This document shows, piece after piece, positions 16,813-25,006 of a DNA stretch of 64,000 bases (position 1 is its first letter; every line of letters starts with the position of its first letter). Source of the DNA: VGBV01 sp963780395. Lineage in GTDB: Bacteria; Actinomycetota; Thermoleophilia; Solirubrobacterales; 70-9. Location: contig CAWABY010000014.1 of the NCBI GenBank assembly GCA_963780395.1, positions 62,001 to 126,000 of the forward strand, in the 5' to 3' direction. The notes beneath the pieces are model-generated. The model had not been told where the DNA came from, ran no database searches, and was given only the letters and a program-made list of their open reading frames with translations. Made by a program: the position numbers and the translations under genes.

Positions 16813-17573
16813 CAGGAAGTCCCGACCGCCTTTTCGACGGGTGTGGCGGGCTTGGAGGACACGAGGGTGCCCACCCGCTCGCCGCAGACGATCCTATCTA
16901 TGTTCGCCTCGTCGGCCATGTTGAAGACGTAGATCGGCAGGTCGTTGTCCATGCACAGCGACAGCGCCGTCGAGTCCATCACCCGCAGCCCCAGCTCGAT
17001 CGCCTGGCGGTGGCTGATCTCGGCCAGGAACTCGGCGTCGGGGTTCTCCTGCGGGTCGGAGTCATAGACGCCCTCGACGCCGTTCTTGGCCATCAGGATC
17101 GCCTCGGCGTGGATCTCCAACGCGCGCAGCGCGGCGGCGGTGTCGGTGGTGAAGAACGGGTTACCGGTGCCCGCGGCGAAGATCACGGTCCGCCCCTTCT
17201 CCAGGTGGCGGATGGCGCGGCGGCGGATGTAGGGCTCGGCGACCTCGGTGACGCCCATCGCCGACATCACCCTGGTGTCCACCCCGCGCTTCTCGAACGC
17301 GTCCTGGAGGGTGAGGGCGTTGAGCACCGTCGCCAGCATCCCCATGTAGTCGGCGGTGGCGCGGTCCATGCCCTCGGCCGCGCCCTCGAGCCCGCGGTAG
17401 ATGTTGCCGGCGCCGACCACCACGGCCACGTCCACGCCCTGGTCGCGCACCTTGTTGACCTGGGCGGCGATGCGCTCGATCTGCTCCGGGTCGGTGCCGT
17501 AGTCGAGCGATCCCATCAGCGCCTCGCCCGACAGCTTCAGGATGACGCGCTTGAACTGGGGCTCGGCGGCCAC
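16812..17573 (-). CDS. pyrH: Uridylate kinase
   Basis: UMP kinase phosphorylates UMP to UDP with ATP and supplies pyrimidine nucleotides and UDP-sugars. The 253-residue amino-acid-kinase fold is shown by LKLSGEALMG, VVGAGNIYRG, DYMGMLATVLNALTLQDAFE, and TGNPFFTTDTAAALRA. The length is normal; the N-terminal MAAEPQFKRVILK gives ATG 17573. It lies 5 bases after tsf and overlaps frr by one base. Confidence 0.96.
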   Translation of the reverse strand: MAAEPQFKRVILKLSGEALMGSLDYGTDPEQIERIAAQVNKVRDQGVDVAVVVGAGNIYRGLEGAAEGMDRATADYMGMLATVLNALTLQDAFEKRGVDTRVMSAMGVTEVAEPYIRRRAIRHLEKGRTVIFAAGTGNPFFTTDTAAALRALEIHAEAILMAKNGVEGVYDSDPQENPDAEFLAEISHRQAIELGLRVMDSTALSLCMDNDLPIYVFNMADEANIDRIVCGERVGTLVSSKPATPVEKAVGTS

Positions 17574-17578
17574 CGGCG

Positions 17579-18211
17579 CTACTCCTCCCCGACCTCGAAG
17601 CGAGAAAAGCGCGCGATGCGGACGTTCTCGCCGGTCTTCGCGGCTACGTCGGTGACCATCTCCGCGATCGTCTTGGACTCATGCTTCTCCGTGTTGAAGT
17701 GCTGCTGCTCGAGCAGAGCGCGCTCGCCGGCCCACTTCTTGAGCTGGCCCTCGACGATCTTCTCGACCACGTCGTCGGGCTTGCCGTCGGCCTTCGCCTT
17801 CTCGATCAGGATCTCGCGCTCGCGCTCGCGCTCCTCTTCGGGGATGTCCTCGGGCGAGACGTGCGTGGGGGCGATCGCGGTGATGTGAATCGCGACCTCG
17901 CGGGCGAACGCCTGGAACTCGTCGGTGCGCGCGACGAAGTCCGTCTCGCACTGGACCTCCACCAGCGCGCCCTTGGTCGGGGGGTTGTGGACGTAGGAGG
18001 CGACGATCCCTTCGCCGGTCCCACGCCCTCCGCGCTTGGCCGCCGAGGCGGCGCCCTTCTTGCGCAGGATCTTGATCGCCTCGTCCATGTCCCCGTCGGC
18101 TTCCTGCAGGGCGGCCTTGCAGTCCATCATCCCGGCGCCGGTCTGATCGCGCAGCGCCTTCACGTCGGCGGCGCTCGGTCCCTTCTTTGCGCCGGATTTG
18201 GCGGCGGCCAT
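17579..18211 (-). CDS. tsf: Translation elongation factor Ts
   Basis: EF-Ts exchanges GDP for GTP on EF-Tu. This is a short form of 210 residues, as in many actinobacteria and Thermus-like lineages. The N-terminal UBA-like part has VKALRDQTGAGMMDCK and EADGDMDEAI. The core shows the TDFVAR motif (QCETDFVART). The start codon overlaps the rpsB stop by one base (TGATG), so translation is coupled. The first 12 residues are Lys/Ala rich, a small extension before the conserved part. Confidence 0.96.
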   Translation of the reverse strand: MAAAKSGAKKGPSAADVKALRDQTGAGMMDCKAALQEADGDMDEAIKILRKKGAASAAKRGGRGTGEGIVASYVHNPPTKGALVEVQCETDFVARTDEFQAFAREVAIHITAIAPTHVSPEDIPEEEREREREILIEKAKADGKPDDVVEKIVEGQLKKWAGERALLEQQHFNTEKHESKTIAEMVTDVAAKTGENVRIARFSRFEVGEE

Positions 18212-19290
18212 CAGCCCTTCTCCCCCTCGGCCGCGGGCGCGGGCTCCGCGGCGGCTGCCGGCTCGGGCTCGGCCGGCTTCTCCTCCGCGGCGGGCTTCTC
18301 GTCGGCGGCCGGCTTCGGCTGCTCGGGCTTGGGCTCCTCGGCCTTCGGCTCTTCGGCCTTCTTGGGCTCGGCCTTCGCCTGCTCGGCCTTCTTGGGCTCG
18401 GCCTTCTGCTCCTCGGGCTTCGGCGCCTTGGCGGCTGCCTCGGCCTTCGCCGCGGCCTCCGCCTTGGCCTTCGCCTCGGCCTCGGCCTTCGCCTTCTCCT
18501 CGGCCTCCTGCTTGGCCTTCTCCTCGTCCTCCTTGCGCTTGCGCTCCTCGTCCTCCTTGCGCTTGCGCTCCTCCTCCTCGGCCTTGCGGCGGGCTTCCTC
18601 CTCGCGCCACTTGCTCGCGGCGCCCTCGATCGATCCGCCGAGGGTGCTGATCACGAGGTTGCAGGAGCGGATCGCGTCGTCGTTGCCCGGGATCACGTAG
18701 CTGAGCGGCCCCGGGTCGCAGTTGGTGTCGACCAGGCCGATGATCGGGATCTCCAGGCGCGACGCCTCGCGCAGGGCGATCTCCTCGGTCTTCAGGTCGA
18801 TGATCACGACCGCGTCGGGCAGGCGCTGCATGTCCGCGACGCCGCCGAGGTTGAACTCGAGCTTCTCCAGCTCGCGCTCCATCGACATCCGCTCCTTGGT
18901 CGGAAGCAGGTCCAGGCGGCCGCCCTGCTTCAGCTCGCGCAGATCGTGCAGGCGCTTGATGCGCTGCTTGATCGTCTGGAAGTTCGTCAGCAGCCCGCCC
19001 AGCCAGCGGCGATTGACGAACGGCATCCCGCAGCGCTCGGCCCACTCCTCCACCGAGTCGCGGGCCTGCTTCTTGGTGCCGACGAACAGGATCACGCCGC
19101 CCTTGCCGGCGATCTCGGTCACGAACTCCGTCGCCTGCTTCAGCAGGTCGTCGGTCTGCAGGAGGTCGATCACGTGGATCCCCTCCAGCTCCCCATATAT
19201 GTAGCGGCGCATCCTGGGGTTCCAGCGCCGCGTCTGGTGGCCGAAGTGGACTCCGGCCTGCAGCAGCTCTTTGACGCCAACTTCGGCCAT
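18211..19290 (-). CDS. rpsB: Ribosomal protein S2 with a long charged C-terminal extension
   Basis: S2 of the small ribosomal subunit. The first 230 residues are standard, with LLQAGVHFGHQTRRWNP, FVGTKKQA, FVNRRWLGG-x-LTN and the nucleotide-like VDTNCDP block. About 130 additional residues follow, made almost entirely of Glu, Lys, Ala and Pro, first a charged helix (KRKEDEERKRKED) and then AEPKKAEEPK repeats. Usual bacterial S2 has 230-300 residues, while this one has 359. I chose ATG 19290 since MAEVGVKELLQAG is the family start. A structured leader precedes it. Confidence 0.95.
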   Translation of the reverse strand: MAEVGVKELLQAGVHFGHQTRRWNPRMRRYIYGELEGIHVIDLLQTDDLLKQATEFVTEIAGKGGVILFVGTKKQARDSVEEWAERCGMPFVNRRWLGGLLTNFQTIKQRIKRLHDLRELKQGGRLDLLPTKERMSMERELEKLEFNLGGVADMQRLPDAVVIIDLKTEEIALREASRLEIPIIGLVDTNCDPGPLSYVIPGNDDAIRSCNLVISTLGGSIEGAASKWREEEARRKAEEEERKRKEDEERKRKEDEEKAKQEAEEKAKAEAEAKAKAEAAAKAEAAAKAPKPEEQKAEPKKAEQAKAEPKKAEEPKAEEPKPEQPKPAADEKPAAEEKPAEPEPAAAAEPAPAAEGEKG

Positions 19291-19324
19291 CTGGACTCTC
19301 GATTCGCTTGTGGATGTACACGGC

Positions 19325-19385
19325 CTCGTCGCTGCGGTGGGGACCCGGACGGCTGCCCGGGCAGCGTCCCGCGCCATGCGACGAG
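19325..19385 (-). promoter_or_regulatory. Structured rpsB leader RNA, possible S2 autoregulatory element
   Basis: The leader between 19291 and about 19400 can form an outer 8-bp stem (19325-19332 with 19378-19385). It encloses a hairpin with the 14-base palindrome at 19352-19365, flanked by a further complementary GGAC/GTCC pair. Several bacterial groups have a leader RNA before rpsB through which S2 represses its own operon. Whether this fold belongs to that family needs a covariance model. Confidence 0.45.
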
Positions 19386-19441
19386 GGTTGGTTACGGTCG
19401 GCGGAGCATTCTAGAGGCCCCGAAGCATTGGGCTCGACTCG

Positions 19442-20131
19442 TCAGCCTTCCCGGGCGACGGCCAGCGCCCGCTCCAGGTCCGGCGGCAGCTCGGAGGTGA
19501 AGCTGAGAGCCTCGCCGCTGACCGGGTGCCGAAAGCCGAGGCTCGCCGCGTGCAGGAACTGGCGCTCGAGGCCGTGACGCCCCGCGGTGCCGTACTCGGG
19601 GTCCCCGGCAACGGGATGGCCGATGGCGGCGAAATGGACCCGGATCTGGTGCGTGCGACCCGTCTCCAGCCTCGCGCGGGCGTACGTGTCCGCCGACAGC
19701 CGTTCGATCACCTCGAAGTGCGTCCGCGCCTCGCGCTCGCCCGAGCCGCGAACGGCGCGGCGGGTGCGCCGGCGCCGGTCGCGGCCGAGCGGGGCATCGA
19801 TCGTGCCCGTGCGCGAGTCGAGCGTCCCCTCGACCAGCGCCAAGTACTCGCGGGTCACCTCCCGGGCCTTGATCTGGCCGGCCAGGGCGCTGCGGGCTGC
19901 CTCGTCGCGGGCGACCACCATCAGCCCCGAGGTGTCCTTGTCGAGGCGCTGCACGATCCCGGGGCGGTCGTGCTCGCCGCCCCCGGCGCGGCGGCCGAGC
20001 CAGTCGACCAGGGTCGGCCCCTTCACCGAGGGCGCCGGGTGGACGACCAGGCCGGCGGGCTTGTCCACCACCAGCAGGGTCTCGTCCTCGTGGACGATCC
20101 GCGGCTCGGGGGCCTTCGCATCAGGGGCCAT
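19442..20131 (-). CDS. RluD-family pseudouridine synthase without S4 domain
   Basis: A 229-residue RNA pseudouridine synthase. The catalytic motif is GIVQRLDKDTSGL, with the essential Asp near residue 64. The RTHQIRVH and GDPEYG blocks are also present. Canonical RluD has an N-terminal S4 RNA-binding domain and about 320 residues. Here the protein begins only a few residues before the catalytic domain, so it resembles the short RluA/RluC-like forms. The substrate uridine, in 23S rRNA or tRNA, cannot be assigned. Its ATG lies within the 3' end of lspA (11-base overlap). This lspA-rluD pairing is common. Confidence 0.88.
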   Translation of the reverse strand: MAPDAKAPEPRIVHEDETLLVVDKPAGLVVHPAPSVKGPTLVDWLGRRAGGGEHDRPGIVQRLDKDTSGLMVVARDEAARSALAGQIKAREVTREYLALVEGTLDSRTGTIDAPLGRDRRRRTRRAVRGSGEREARTHFEVIERLSADTYARARLETGRTHQIRVHFAAIGHPVAGDPEYGTAGRHGLERQFLHAASLGFRHPVSGEALSFTSELPPDLERALAVAREG

Positions 20132-20603
20132 CGTCGCGCGCTTCCGTTCGGGCGCGGAACTCCGGCAGCAGGACCAGCATCAGCACCCCGACGACGATCG
20201 CGACGTCGGCGAGGTTGAACGTCGGCCAGGCGGGGAAGTCGATGAAGTCGGTGACGGCCTCGTCGCGTACGCGGTCGGCGAGGTTGCCGAGGGCGCCTCC
20301 GACCAGCAGGCCGGCGGGCAGCCAGACGAGCGGGTCCGCGCCCGGGCGCAGCGAGAGGAAGCCCAGCAGCCCCACCAGCAGGATCAGGGCGACCCCGATC
20401 AGCAGCGGCGAGACGTCTCCGGCGAGGCCGAACGCGACCCCCTGGTTGCGGGTGTTGGCGAAATCGAGAAACGGCAGCACCTCGACGGTGTCGCCGCGGG
20501 CGATCTGCTCCCGCACCACCCCCTTGGTGGTCTGGTCCAGCGCCACCACCGCCCCGCAGACGAGCAGGGCCTTGAGCAGGACGCCCAGCCGCCCGCCGCT
20601 CAA
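20121..20603 (-). CDS. lspA: Lipoprotein signal peptidase
   Basis: Signal peptidase II, a 160-residue membrane aspartyl protease that removes lipoprotein signal peptides. Both catalytic aspartates are visible in GNLADRV and FNLADVAI. The LDQTTKG block near the N-terminus and NQGVAFG are typical, and four membrane helices can be drawn. I chose TTG 20603, which overlaps the stop of the YggT gene as TTGA and places the first helix correctly; the frame remains open further upstream only over yggT and proC. Confidence 0.9.
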   Translation of the reverse strand: MSGGRLGVLLKALLVCGAVVALDQTTKGVVREQIARGDTVEVLPFLDFANTRNQGVAFGLAGDVSPLLIGVALILLVGLLGFLSLRPGADPLVWLPAGLLVGGALGNLADRVRDEAVTDFIDFPAWPTFNLADVAIVVGVLMLVLLPEFRARTEARDDGP

Positions 20604-20920
20604 CCGGGATCGATCAGGCCGACCACGACTCCCTGCAGGATCAGCAGCACGAAGATGGCGATGATCGGGCTGATGTCGATCGCCATGCGGCCGCCGCCGA
20701 GGGGCGGCAGGAAGCGCCTGAAGAGGTTCAGGTAGGGATCGGTGACCTGGTGGATGAAGTCGACGACCGCGCGCAGCGCCGGGTTGTAGGGCATCCGCGG
20801 GATCCAGGAGAGCAGCACGCGGATGAAGATCAGGATGATGTAGACGAGGAAGAGGGCGTTGACGTAGTTGGCGATCTCCTCGCGCCCGATCGCCGCCAGG
20901 GTTGTGATCGCACCGTTCAT
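20600..20920 (-). CDS. YggT-family membrane protein
   Basis: A 106-residue protein with two YggT hydrophobic repeats (VNALFLVYIILIFIRV and the final IIAIFVLLILQGVVVGL). Between them, the loop DPYLNLFRRFLPPLGG is the family hallmark. YggT proteins are found next to sepF and proC and are linked to membrane and cell-division functions, but no biochemical activity is established. It lies 3 bases after proC and overlaps lspA. Confidence 0.88.
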   Translation of the reverse strand: MNGAITTLAAIGREEIANYVNALFLVYIILIFIRVLLSWIPRMPYNPALRAVVDFIHQVTDPYLNLFRRFLPPLGGGRMAIDISPIIAIFVLLILQGVVVGLIDPG

Positions 20921-20923
20921 AGT

Positions 20924-21712
20924 TCAGCCTCGCACCCTCTCCAGCGAGGCGTCGACCGCGGCTGCCAGCGCCGGGCGGATCGCGCGCTCCTCGAGCGCGG
21001 CAAGGCCGGCCTCGGTCATGCCGCCGGGCGAGGCGACGGCCCGCTGCAGCGCAGCTGGGTCGTGCAGCTCCAGCAGGGCGCCGGTCGCGGCCATCGAGCG
21101 GGCGACCATGCTCAGCGCCTGTTCCTCGCTGAGGCCCTCCTTGACCCCCTCCTCGACGAGCACCTCTGCCATCAGCGCCAGGTATCCGGGCGAGCACCCC
21201 ATCAGGGCGGTTGCCGCGTCGATCAGGTCCTCGTCGAGCTCGATCACCTCGCCGATCAATCCCAGCAGCCCGCTCGCTCGCTGACGCGCCTCCTCGCCGA
21301 GCCCGTCCGGGAAGGCGACGCAGAGGACCGCCTGGCGCAGCTGGGCGCCCAGGTTGGGCATCACTCGGACCAGGTCGATGCCGGGCAGCGCCTCGGCCAG
21401 CCGCTCGAGCGATGTCCCCGCGAGGATCGAGATCACCGGCGTTCCCGCCTCGACGAGGTCGGGCGCCACGTCGTCCAGGACGTTCGGCTTCACGGCGAGC
21501 ACCACCAGGTCAGCGGCGTCGGCCACCTCGCGGTTGGACGGCAGCGCTTCCCCCCCGACCTCCTCGGCCACCTGCTGCGCGCGGTCCGGCGCGGCATCGG
21601 CGAACAGCATCGCCTCGGGCGCCCCGGGCTCGTCCTTGGCGGACGCGAGCCCGCGCGCGATCCCCGTCGCCATGTTTCCGGCTCCTACGAAACCCAGCTT
21701 CACGTGCGGCAC
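20924..21712 (-). CDS. proC: Pyrroline-5-carboxylate reductase
   Basis: ProC reduces pyrroline-5-carboxylate to proline with NAD(P)H. The 262-residue protein begins with the Rossmann motif GFVGAGNMATGIARG. It contains VVLAVKPN, RVMPNLGAQL and the C-terminal GMTEAGLAALEE pattern, where the family usually has SPGGTT. The length is normal. The position between sepF and yggT is the common Gram-positive division cluster. Confidence 0.93.
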   Translation of the reverse strand: MPHVKLGFVGAGNMATGIARGLASAKDEPGAPEAMLFADAAPDRAQQVAEEVGGEALPSNREVADAADLVVLAVKPNVLDDVAPDLVEAGTPVISILAGTSLERLAEALPGIDLVRVMPNLGAQLRQAVLCVAFPDGLGEEARQRASGLLGLIGEVIELDEDLIDAATALMGCSPGYLALMAEVLVEEGVKEGLSEEQALSMVARSMAATGALLELHDPAALQRAVASPGGMTEAGLAALEERAIRPALAAAVDASLERVRG

Positions 21713-21730
21713 TCTAGCCGCGCGTGAAAA

Positions 21731-22318
21731 CTAGCTCTGGTTGAAGAACCCGCCCTCGAGGATCCTGGCCTTCTCTTCGGCCGAGACCTCGACGTTGGCG
21801 GGAGTGAGCAGGAAGATGCCCTGGGAAACGCGCTGCATGCCGCCGCCGAGCGCGTAGGTCATGCCTGAGGCGAAGTCGATCAGGCGCTTGGAGAGCTCGC
21901 GGTCGGTGGACTGAAGGTTGATGATCACCGGCTTCGAGCGCTTGAACTCGTCGGCGATCGACTGGGCGTCGTTGAAGCTGCGCGGCGTGACCACGTGCAT
22001 GGAGAAGTCCGATCCGCCGTTGCGTCCGCGTCGCGGGGCGGGCTCGTCGTCGTCGACCGCGCGCAGGCGGCCGCCGCGCCTGGCGCGGGGCTCGTCGTCG
22101 CCGAAGATGTCGTCGATCTCTCCCGTGTCGCGCCCCCGGCGCCCGCCGCGCAGGGTGCGCGAGGGAGCCTCCTCGCGGGGAGCCATCTCGCCGGTCCGGT
22201 CCAGCGCCGCCTCCTGGCCGGTGTCGCCCTCCTCGGCGTACTCGCCCTCGTCGACGTAGTCGCCCTCGACGAGGCCGAAGTACTCGAGCGAACGCCTCCA
22301 TGTGTCTCTGATCGCCAT
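21731..22318 (-). CDS. sepF: Cell division protein SepF
   Basis: SepF binds membrane and FtsZ and anchors the Z ring in Gram-positive bacteria. The 195-residue protein starts MAIRDTWRRSLEYFGLVE, the expected amphipathic membrane-targeting helix. An acidic and arginine-rich linker of about 80 residues precedes the C-terminal SepF domain (HVVTPRSFNDAQ, VIINLQSTD, RLIDFASGMTYALGG). Neighbours yggS, yfiH, proC and yggT support the assignment. Confidence 0.93.
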   Translation of the reverse strand: MAIRDTWRRSLEYFGLVEGDYVDEGEYAEEGDTGQEAALDRTGEMAPREEAPSRTLRGGRRGRDTGEIDDIFGDDEPRARRGGRLRAVDDDEPAPRRGRNGGSDFSMHVVTPRSFNDAQSIADEFKRSKPVIINLQSTDRELSKRLIDFASGMTYALGGGMQRVSQGIFLLTPANVEVSAEEKARILEGGFFNQS

Positions 22319-22343
22319 GACTCTCGTGCTCAGATTCGGCTTT

Positions 22344-22365
22344 CCGGTGCCTGTTCCTGCACCGG
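22344..22365 (-). repeat. Hairpin in the sepF upstream gap
   Basis: CCGGTGC at 22344-22350 and GCACCGG at 22359-22365 form a perfect 7-bp stem with an 8-base loop. The hairpin lies in the 78-base gap between yggS and sepF. There is no T run, so a standard terminator is unlikely; it could be an operator or an RNA processing site. Confidence 0.4.
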
Positions 22366-22396
22366 ATTATGAATACTCGCGTGGCCGATATGCGGC

Positions 22397-23029
22397 TCAG
22401 GAGTACAGGACCGAGCCCAGGCGGACGATCGTCGCGCCCTCGGCGACCGCGACCTCCCAATCCTGGCTGGTGCCCATCGAGAGGCGCTCCAGGCCGTGCT
22501 CGGCCGCGAGCTCGGCCAGACGGGCGAAGTGGGGCCGTGAGGCCTCAGGGTCCTCGCTGAATGGCGGCATCGCCATCAGCCCCTCGACGGGCGCCGGACA
22601 GCGCTGGATGAAGTCCCCAAGCTGCTCCGGGGAGATACCGCCCTTGCTCTCCTCGCCGGCGAGGTTGACCTCGACCAGCACCGGCGTCTGCGGCGTCTCC
22701 AGCTTCGCGAGCTGCTCCAGAGCGGAGTCGCTCGCGAGCGAGTGGATCAGCCGCACCAGCGGCGCGATCTTCCTCGCCTTGCGGCTCTGCAGGTTGCCGA
22801 TGAAGTCCCAGCTGAAGCTCTCACCCCAGCGCTCCTGCTTGGCCTCCAGGTCCTGAAGGCGGTTCTCGCCGACCAGGGTGATCCCGGCCTCGGCGAGGAT
22901 CCCCATGTCGTCTTGCCGCACGTACTTGGTCGCGGCCAGGATCTCCACGTCGGGTCCCGCCTTCTCGCGCACCCGCTCCAGGTTGTCGGCGATGCGGGCG
23001 GCATCGAGATCGGTGAAGGGCTCGACCAC
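22397..23029 (-). CDS. YggS-family pyridoxal-phosphate homeostasis protein
   Basis: A 210-residue TIM-barrel protein that binds PLP without known catalytic activity and buffers the cofactor in cells. The PLP lysine is in LAATKYV near residue 33. GENRLQDLEAK, WDFIGNLQSRK, VEVNLAGEESKGG and RLSMGTSQDWEVA are all family blocks. I chose GTG 23029, two bases after the TAG of the YfiH gene; the frame upstream is antisense to nothing but lacks family residues. The gene is part of the division cluster. Confidence 0.9.
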   Translation of the reverse strand: MVEPFTDLDAARIADNLERVREKAGPDVEILAATKYVRQDDMGILAEAGITLVGENRLQDLEAKQERWGESFSWDFIGNLQSRKARKIAPLVRLIHSLASDSALEQLAKLETPQTPVLVEVNLAGEESKGGISPEQLGDFIQRCPAPVEGLMAMPPFSEDPEASRPHFARLAELAAEHGLERLSMGTSQDWEVAVAEGATIVRLGSVLYS

Positions 23030-23031
23030 GG

Positions 23032-23775
23032 CTACACGCGTTCCTGCAGCCACGCGATGCCCGCTTGGCGCCCCGTCTGGGCGCCGTCGCGCCGGTGCGA
23101 GTAGAAGAGCTCGGGGTTGCAGCTGGTGCAGAGGTCGGCGCTCTCGACCTCGCCGACGCCGGCTCGCTCCAGCAGCGCCACCGCGACCGCGGTCAGATCG
23201 AGGCGGCGACCCTGCGCGACGCCGTCGAGGTCGGCGAACTCGGACAGGACCTCCTCCCCCACCTCGTAGCAGCATGGCCCGATCCCGGGGCCGACGGCGG
23301 CGGCCTCGGCCCGGACCGCCTCGGCCGCGCGCGCGAGCACGCCGCCGGCGAGGCCGCGCCAGCCTCCGTGCGCCATCGCCACTCCCCCCGGCCCCGCCAG
23401 CGCCACCGGCAGGCAGTCCGCGGTCACTACCAGCGGCGCCAACCCCGCCTGGTCGGTCGCCTGCGCGTCGACGTCGTCAGGGCTGGGCACGCCCTCGGCG
23501 AAGACCTGAGGCCGCTGCGGGCCGTCGTGCCAGCGCAGCTCGGCCCCATGGACCTGGTGGCCCATCAACACGTTCTCGGGCGCAAGCCCGAGCGCCGCTG
23601 CGATCAGGCGCCGGTTGTCCACCACGCGCCCCGGCTCGTCCCCCGTCTTGATCGCGACGTTCAGCGCCTCGTAGGGAGCTTCGCTGTGGCCGCCGACGCG
23701 CGTAGTGAACGCCGCTCGCGCGCCGGGCAGCTCCGCCTCCAGCCAGCGAACGCCGTCCTGCTTCTTCCACCGCAT
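23032..23775 (-). CDS. YfiH/laccase-domain purine nucleoside phosphorylase-like protein
   Basis: The 247-residue protein belongs to the multicopper-polyphenol-oxidase-like family. It was first called laccase-like and is now known in several bacteria as a purine nucleoside-processing zinc enzyme. The metal residues are in LMGHQVHGA, TADCLPVAL, MAHGGWRGL and GPGIGPCCYEVG. It sits at the head of the yggS-sepF-proC-yggT run, as in many Actinobacteria and Firmicutes. The physiological substrate is unclear. Confidence 0.9.
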   Translation of the reverse strand: MRWKKQDGVRWLEAELPGARAAFTTRVGGHSEAPYEALNVAIKTGDEPGRVVDNRRLIAAALGLAPENVLMGHQVHGAELRWHDGPQRPQVFAEGVPSPDDVDAQATDQAGLAPLVVTADCLPVALAGPGGVAMAHGGWRGLAGGVLARAAEAVRAEAAAVGPGIGPCCYEVGEEVLSEFADLDGVAQGRRLDLTAVAVALLERAGVGEVESADLCTSCNPELFYSHRRDGAQTGRQAGIAWLQERV

Positions 23776-23802
23776 CCGGCTCAGGCTAGGGCAGCCGTTC
23801 GC

Positions 23803-24963
23803 TCAACCGCCCTCGGCGGCGTCCAGTGCCAGGCGCAGCTCCTGCTCGCGTCCCGAGGCCTCGCCGTCGAGCTTCGCCGCGAGGGCGGCGTTGAGGCCGC
23901 GGCCGATCGCCGGGCCCTCGGGGACGCCGGCCTCGACCAGGTCATAGCCGCTGATCTCCAGCTCGACGTGGCGCAGGCGAGCCGCGTAGTCGTCCAGCCA
24001 GGCGGCCCCCGCGGCGCGGGCGATCGCAAGCACCTCGGGCACGTGGTCGCGGGCCAGCACCTGGACCTCGGCCGGAGAGCCGGGCTCGGCGTGGTGGGCG
24101 AGCTTCGCCGCCCGCTGGCGCAGCCGCTGCGGGTGCTCGCCCGGCGCGACCGCCAGCAGGATCGCCGTTTCGCGGTTGGCGAACTCGCGCCACTCGGCGC
24201 TGGAGGAGAAGAGGCGCTCCAGAGCGGCCGCCAGCTTCGGTCCGCTGCCGAGATCCATCAGTCCCCAGTCCGCGATCAGCTTCAGCGCGGCGCTCGGCTG
24301 TCGCTCGGCCGCGATCCGGGCGAGCTCGGCCAGCACGCGGTCCTGCGAGACCGTGCCGAGGTCGGCCAGGCGCAGCAGCCGCTCGGTGCCGGGGTCCAGT
24401 CTCATCTCCAGCCGCGCCGCGTAGCGCGCCGCCCGCAGCGCCCGCGTGGGGTCGTCCGCGAACGAGAGGTCGTGCAGCACCCTCAACACGCCCGCCCCGA
24501 GGTCGTCGGCGCCGCCGTGTGGGTCGATCAGCATCCCTTCCCCCGCCAGCGGCACCGCCATCGCGTTGACGGTGAAGTCGCGCCGCGCCAGGTCCTCGGT
24601 GATGCTCGCCGGACTCACCGCGGGCAGGGCCCCCGGGCGCTCGTAGGCCTCGGACCTGGTCCGCGCGATGTCGATCTCGTGGCCGTCCACGCTGACGGCC
24701 GCGGTCTCGAAGCGCTCGTGCTCGATCATCTCACCGCCGAGCGCGTCGGCGATCCCACGGACGTCGCCCTCGACCGCGATGTCCAGGTCGGTGCGCGGCT
24801 CGCCCAGCAGCAGATCGCGGACGGCGCCGCCCACCAGATAGGCGGGAACGCGTGCGCATGCCTCGCGCAGTAGGGCGATCCCGGGCAGGCGCTCGATGCG
24901 CTCGGGGAGCTTGGAGGCGTCGATTTCGGTGGAAGCGGGCATCTGCTCCACTTCTCCTACCAT
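23803..24963 (-). CDS. CCA-adding or poly(A) polymerase-type tRNA nucleotidyltransferase
   Basis: A 386-residue class II nucleotidyltransferase. The head domain has YLVGGAVRDLLLGE and TDLDIAVEG, with the two metal-binding aspartates. RRDFTVNAMA and the DDPTRALRAARYAARL neck block follow, and a helical body with an HD-like remnant ends the protein. Members add CCA, only A, or poly(A) to RNA 3' ends; sequence reading alone does not decide. Starts by ATG 24963, divergent from the beta-propeller gene with 43 bases between them. Confidence 0.88.
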   Translation of the reverse strand: MVGEVEQMPASTEIDASKLPERIERLPGIALLREACARVPAYLVGGAVRDLLLGEPRTDLDIAVEGDVRGIADALGGEMIEHERFETAAVSVDGHEIDIARTRSEAYERPGALPAVSPASITEDLARRDFTVNAMAVPLAGEGMLIDPHGGADDLGAGVLRVLHDLSFADDPTRALRAARYAARLEMRLDPGTERLLRLADLGTVSQDRVLAELARIAAERQPSAALKLIADWGLMDLGSGPKLAAALERLFSSSAEWREFANRETAILLAVAPGEHPQRLRQRAAKLAHHAEPGSPAEVQVLARDHVPEVLAIARAAGAAWLDDYAARLRHVELEISGYDLVEAGVPEGPAIGRGLNAALAAKLDGEASGREQELRLALDAAEGG

Positions 24964-25006
24964 TCTCCGCTGCTCGATGGCCTTTTGGCGGCGGGAGAGG
25001 ACTCGA

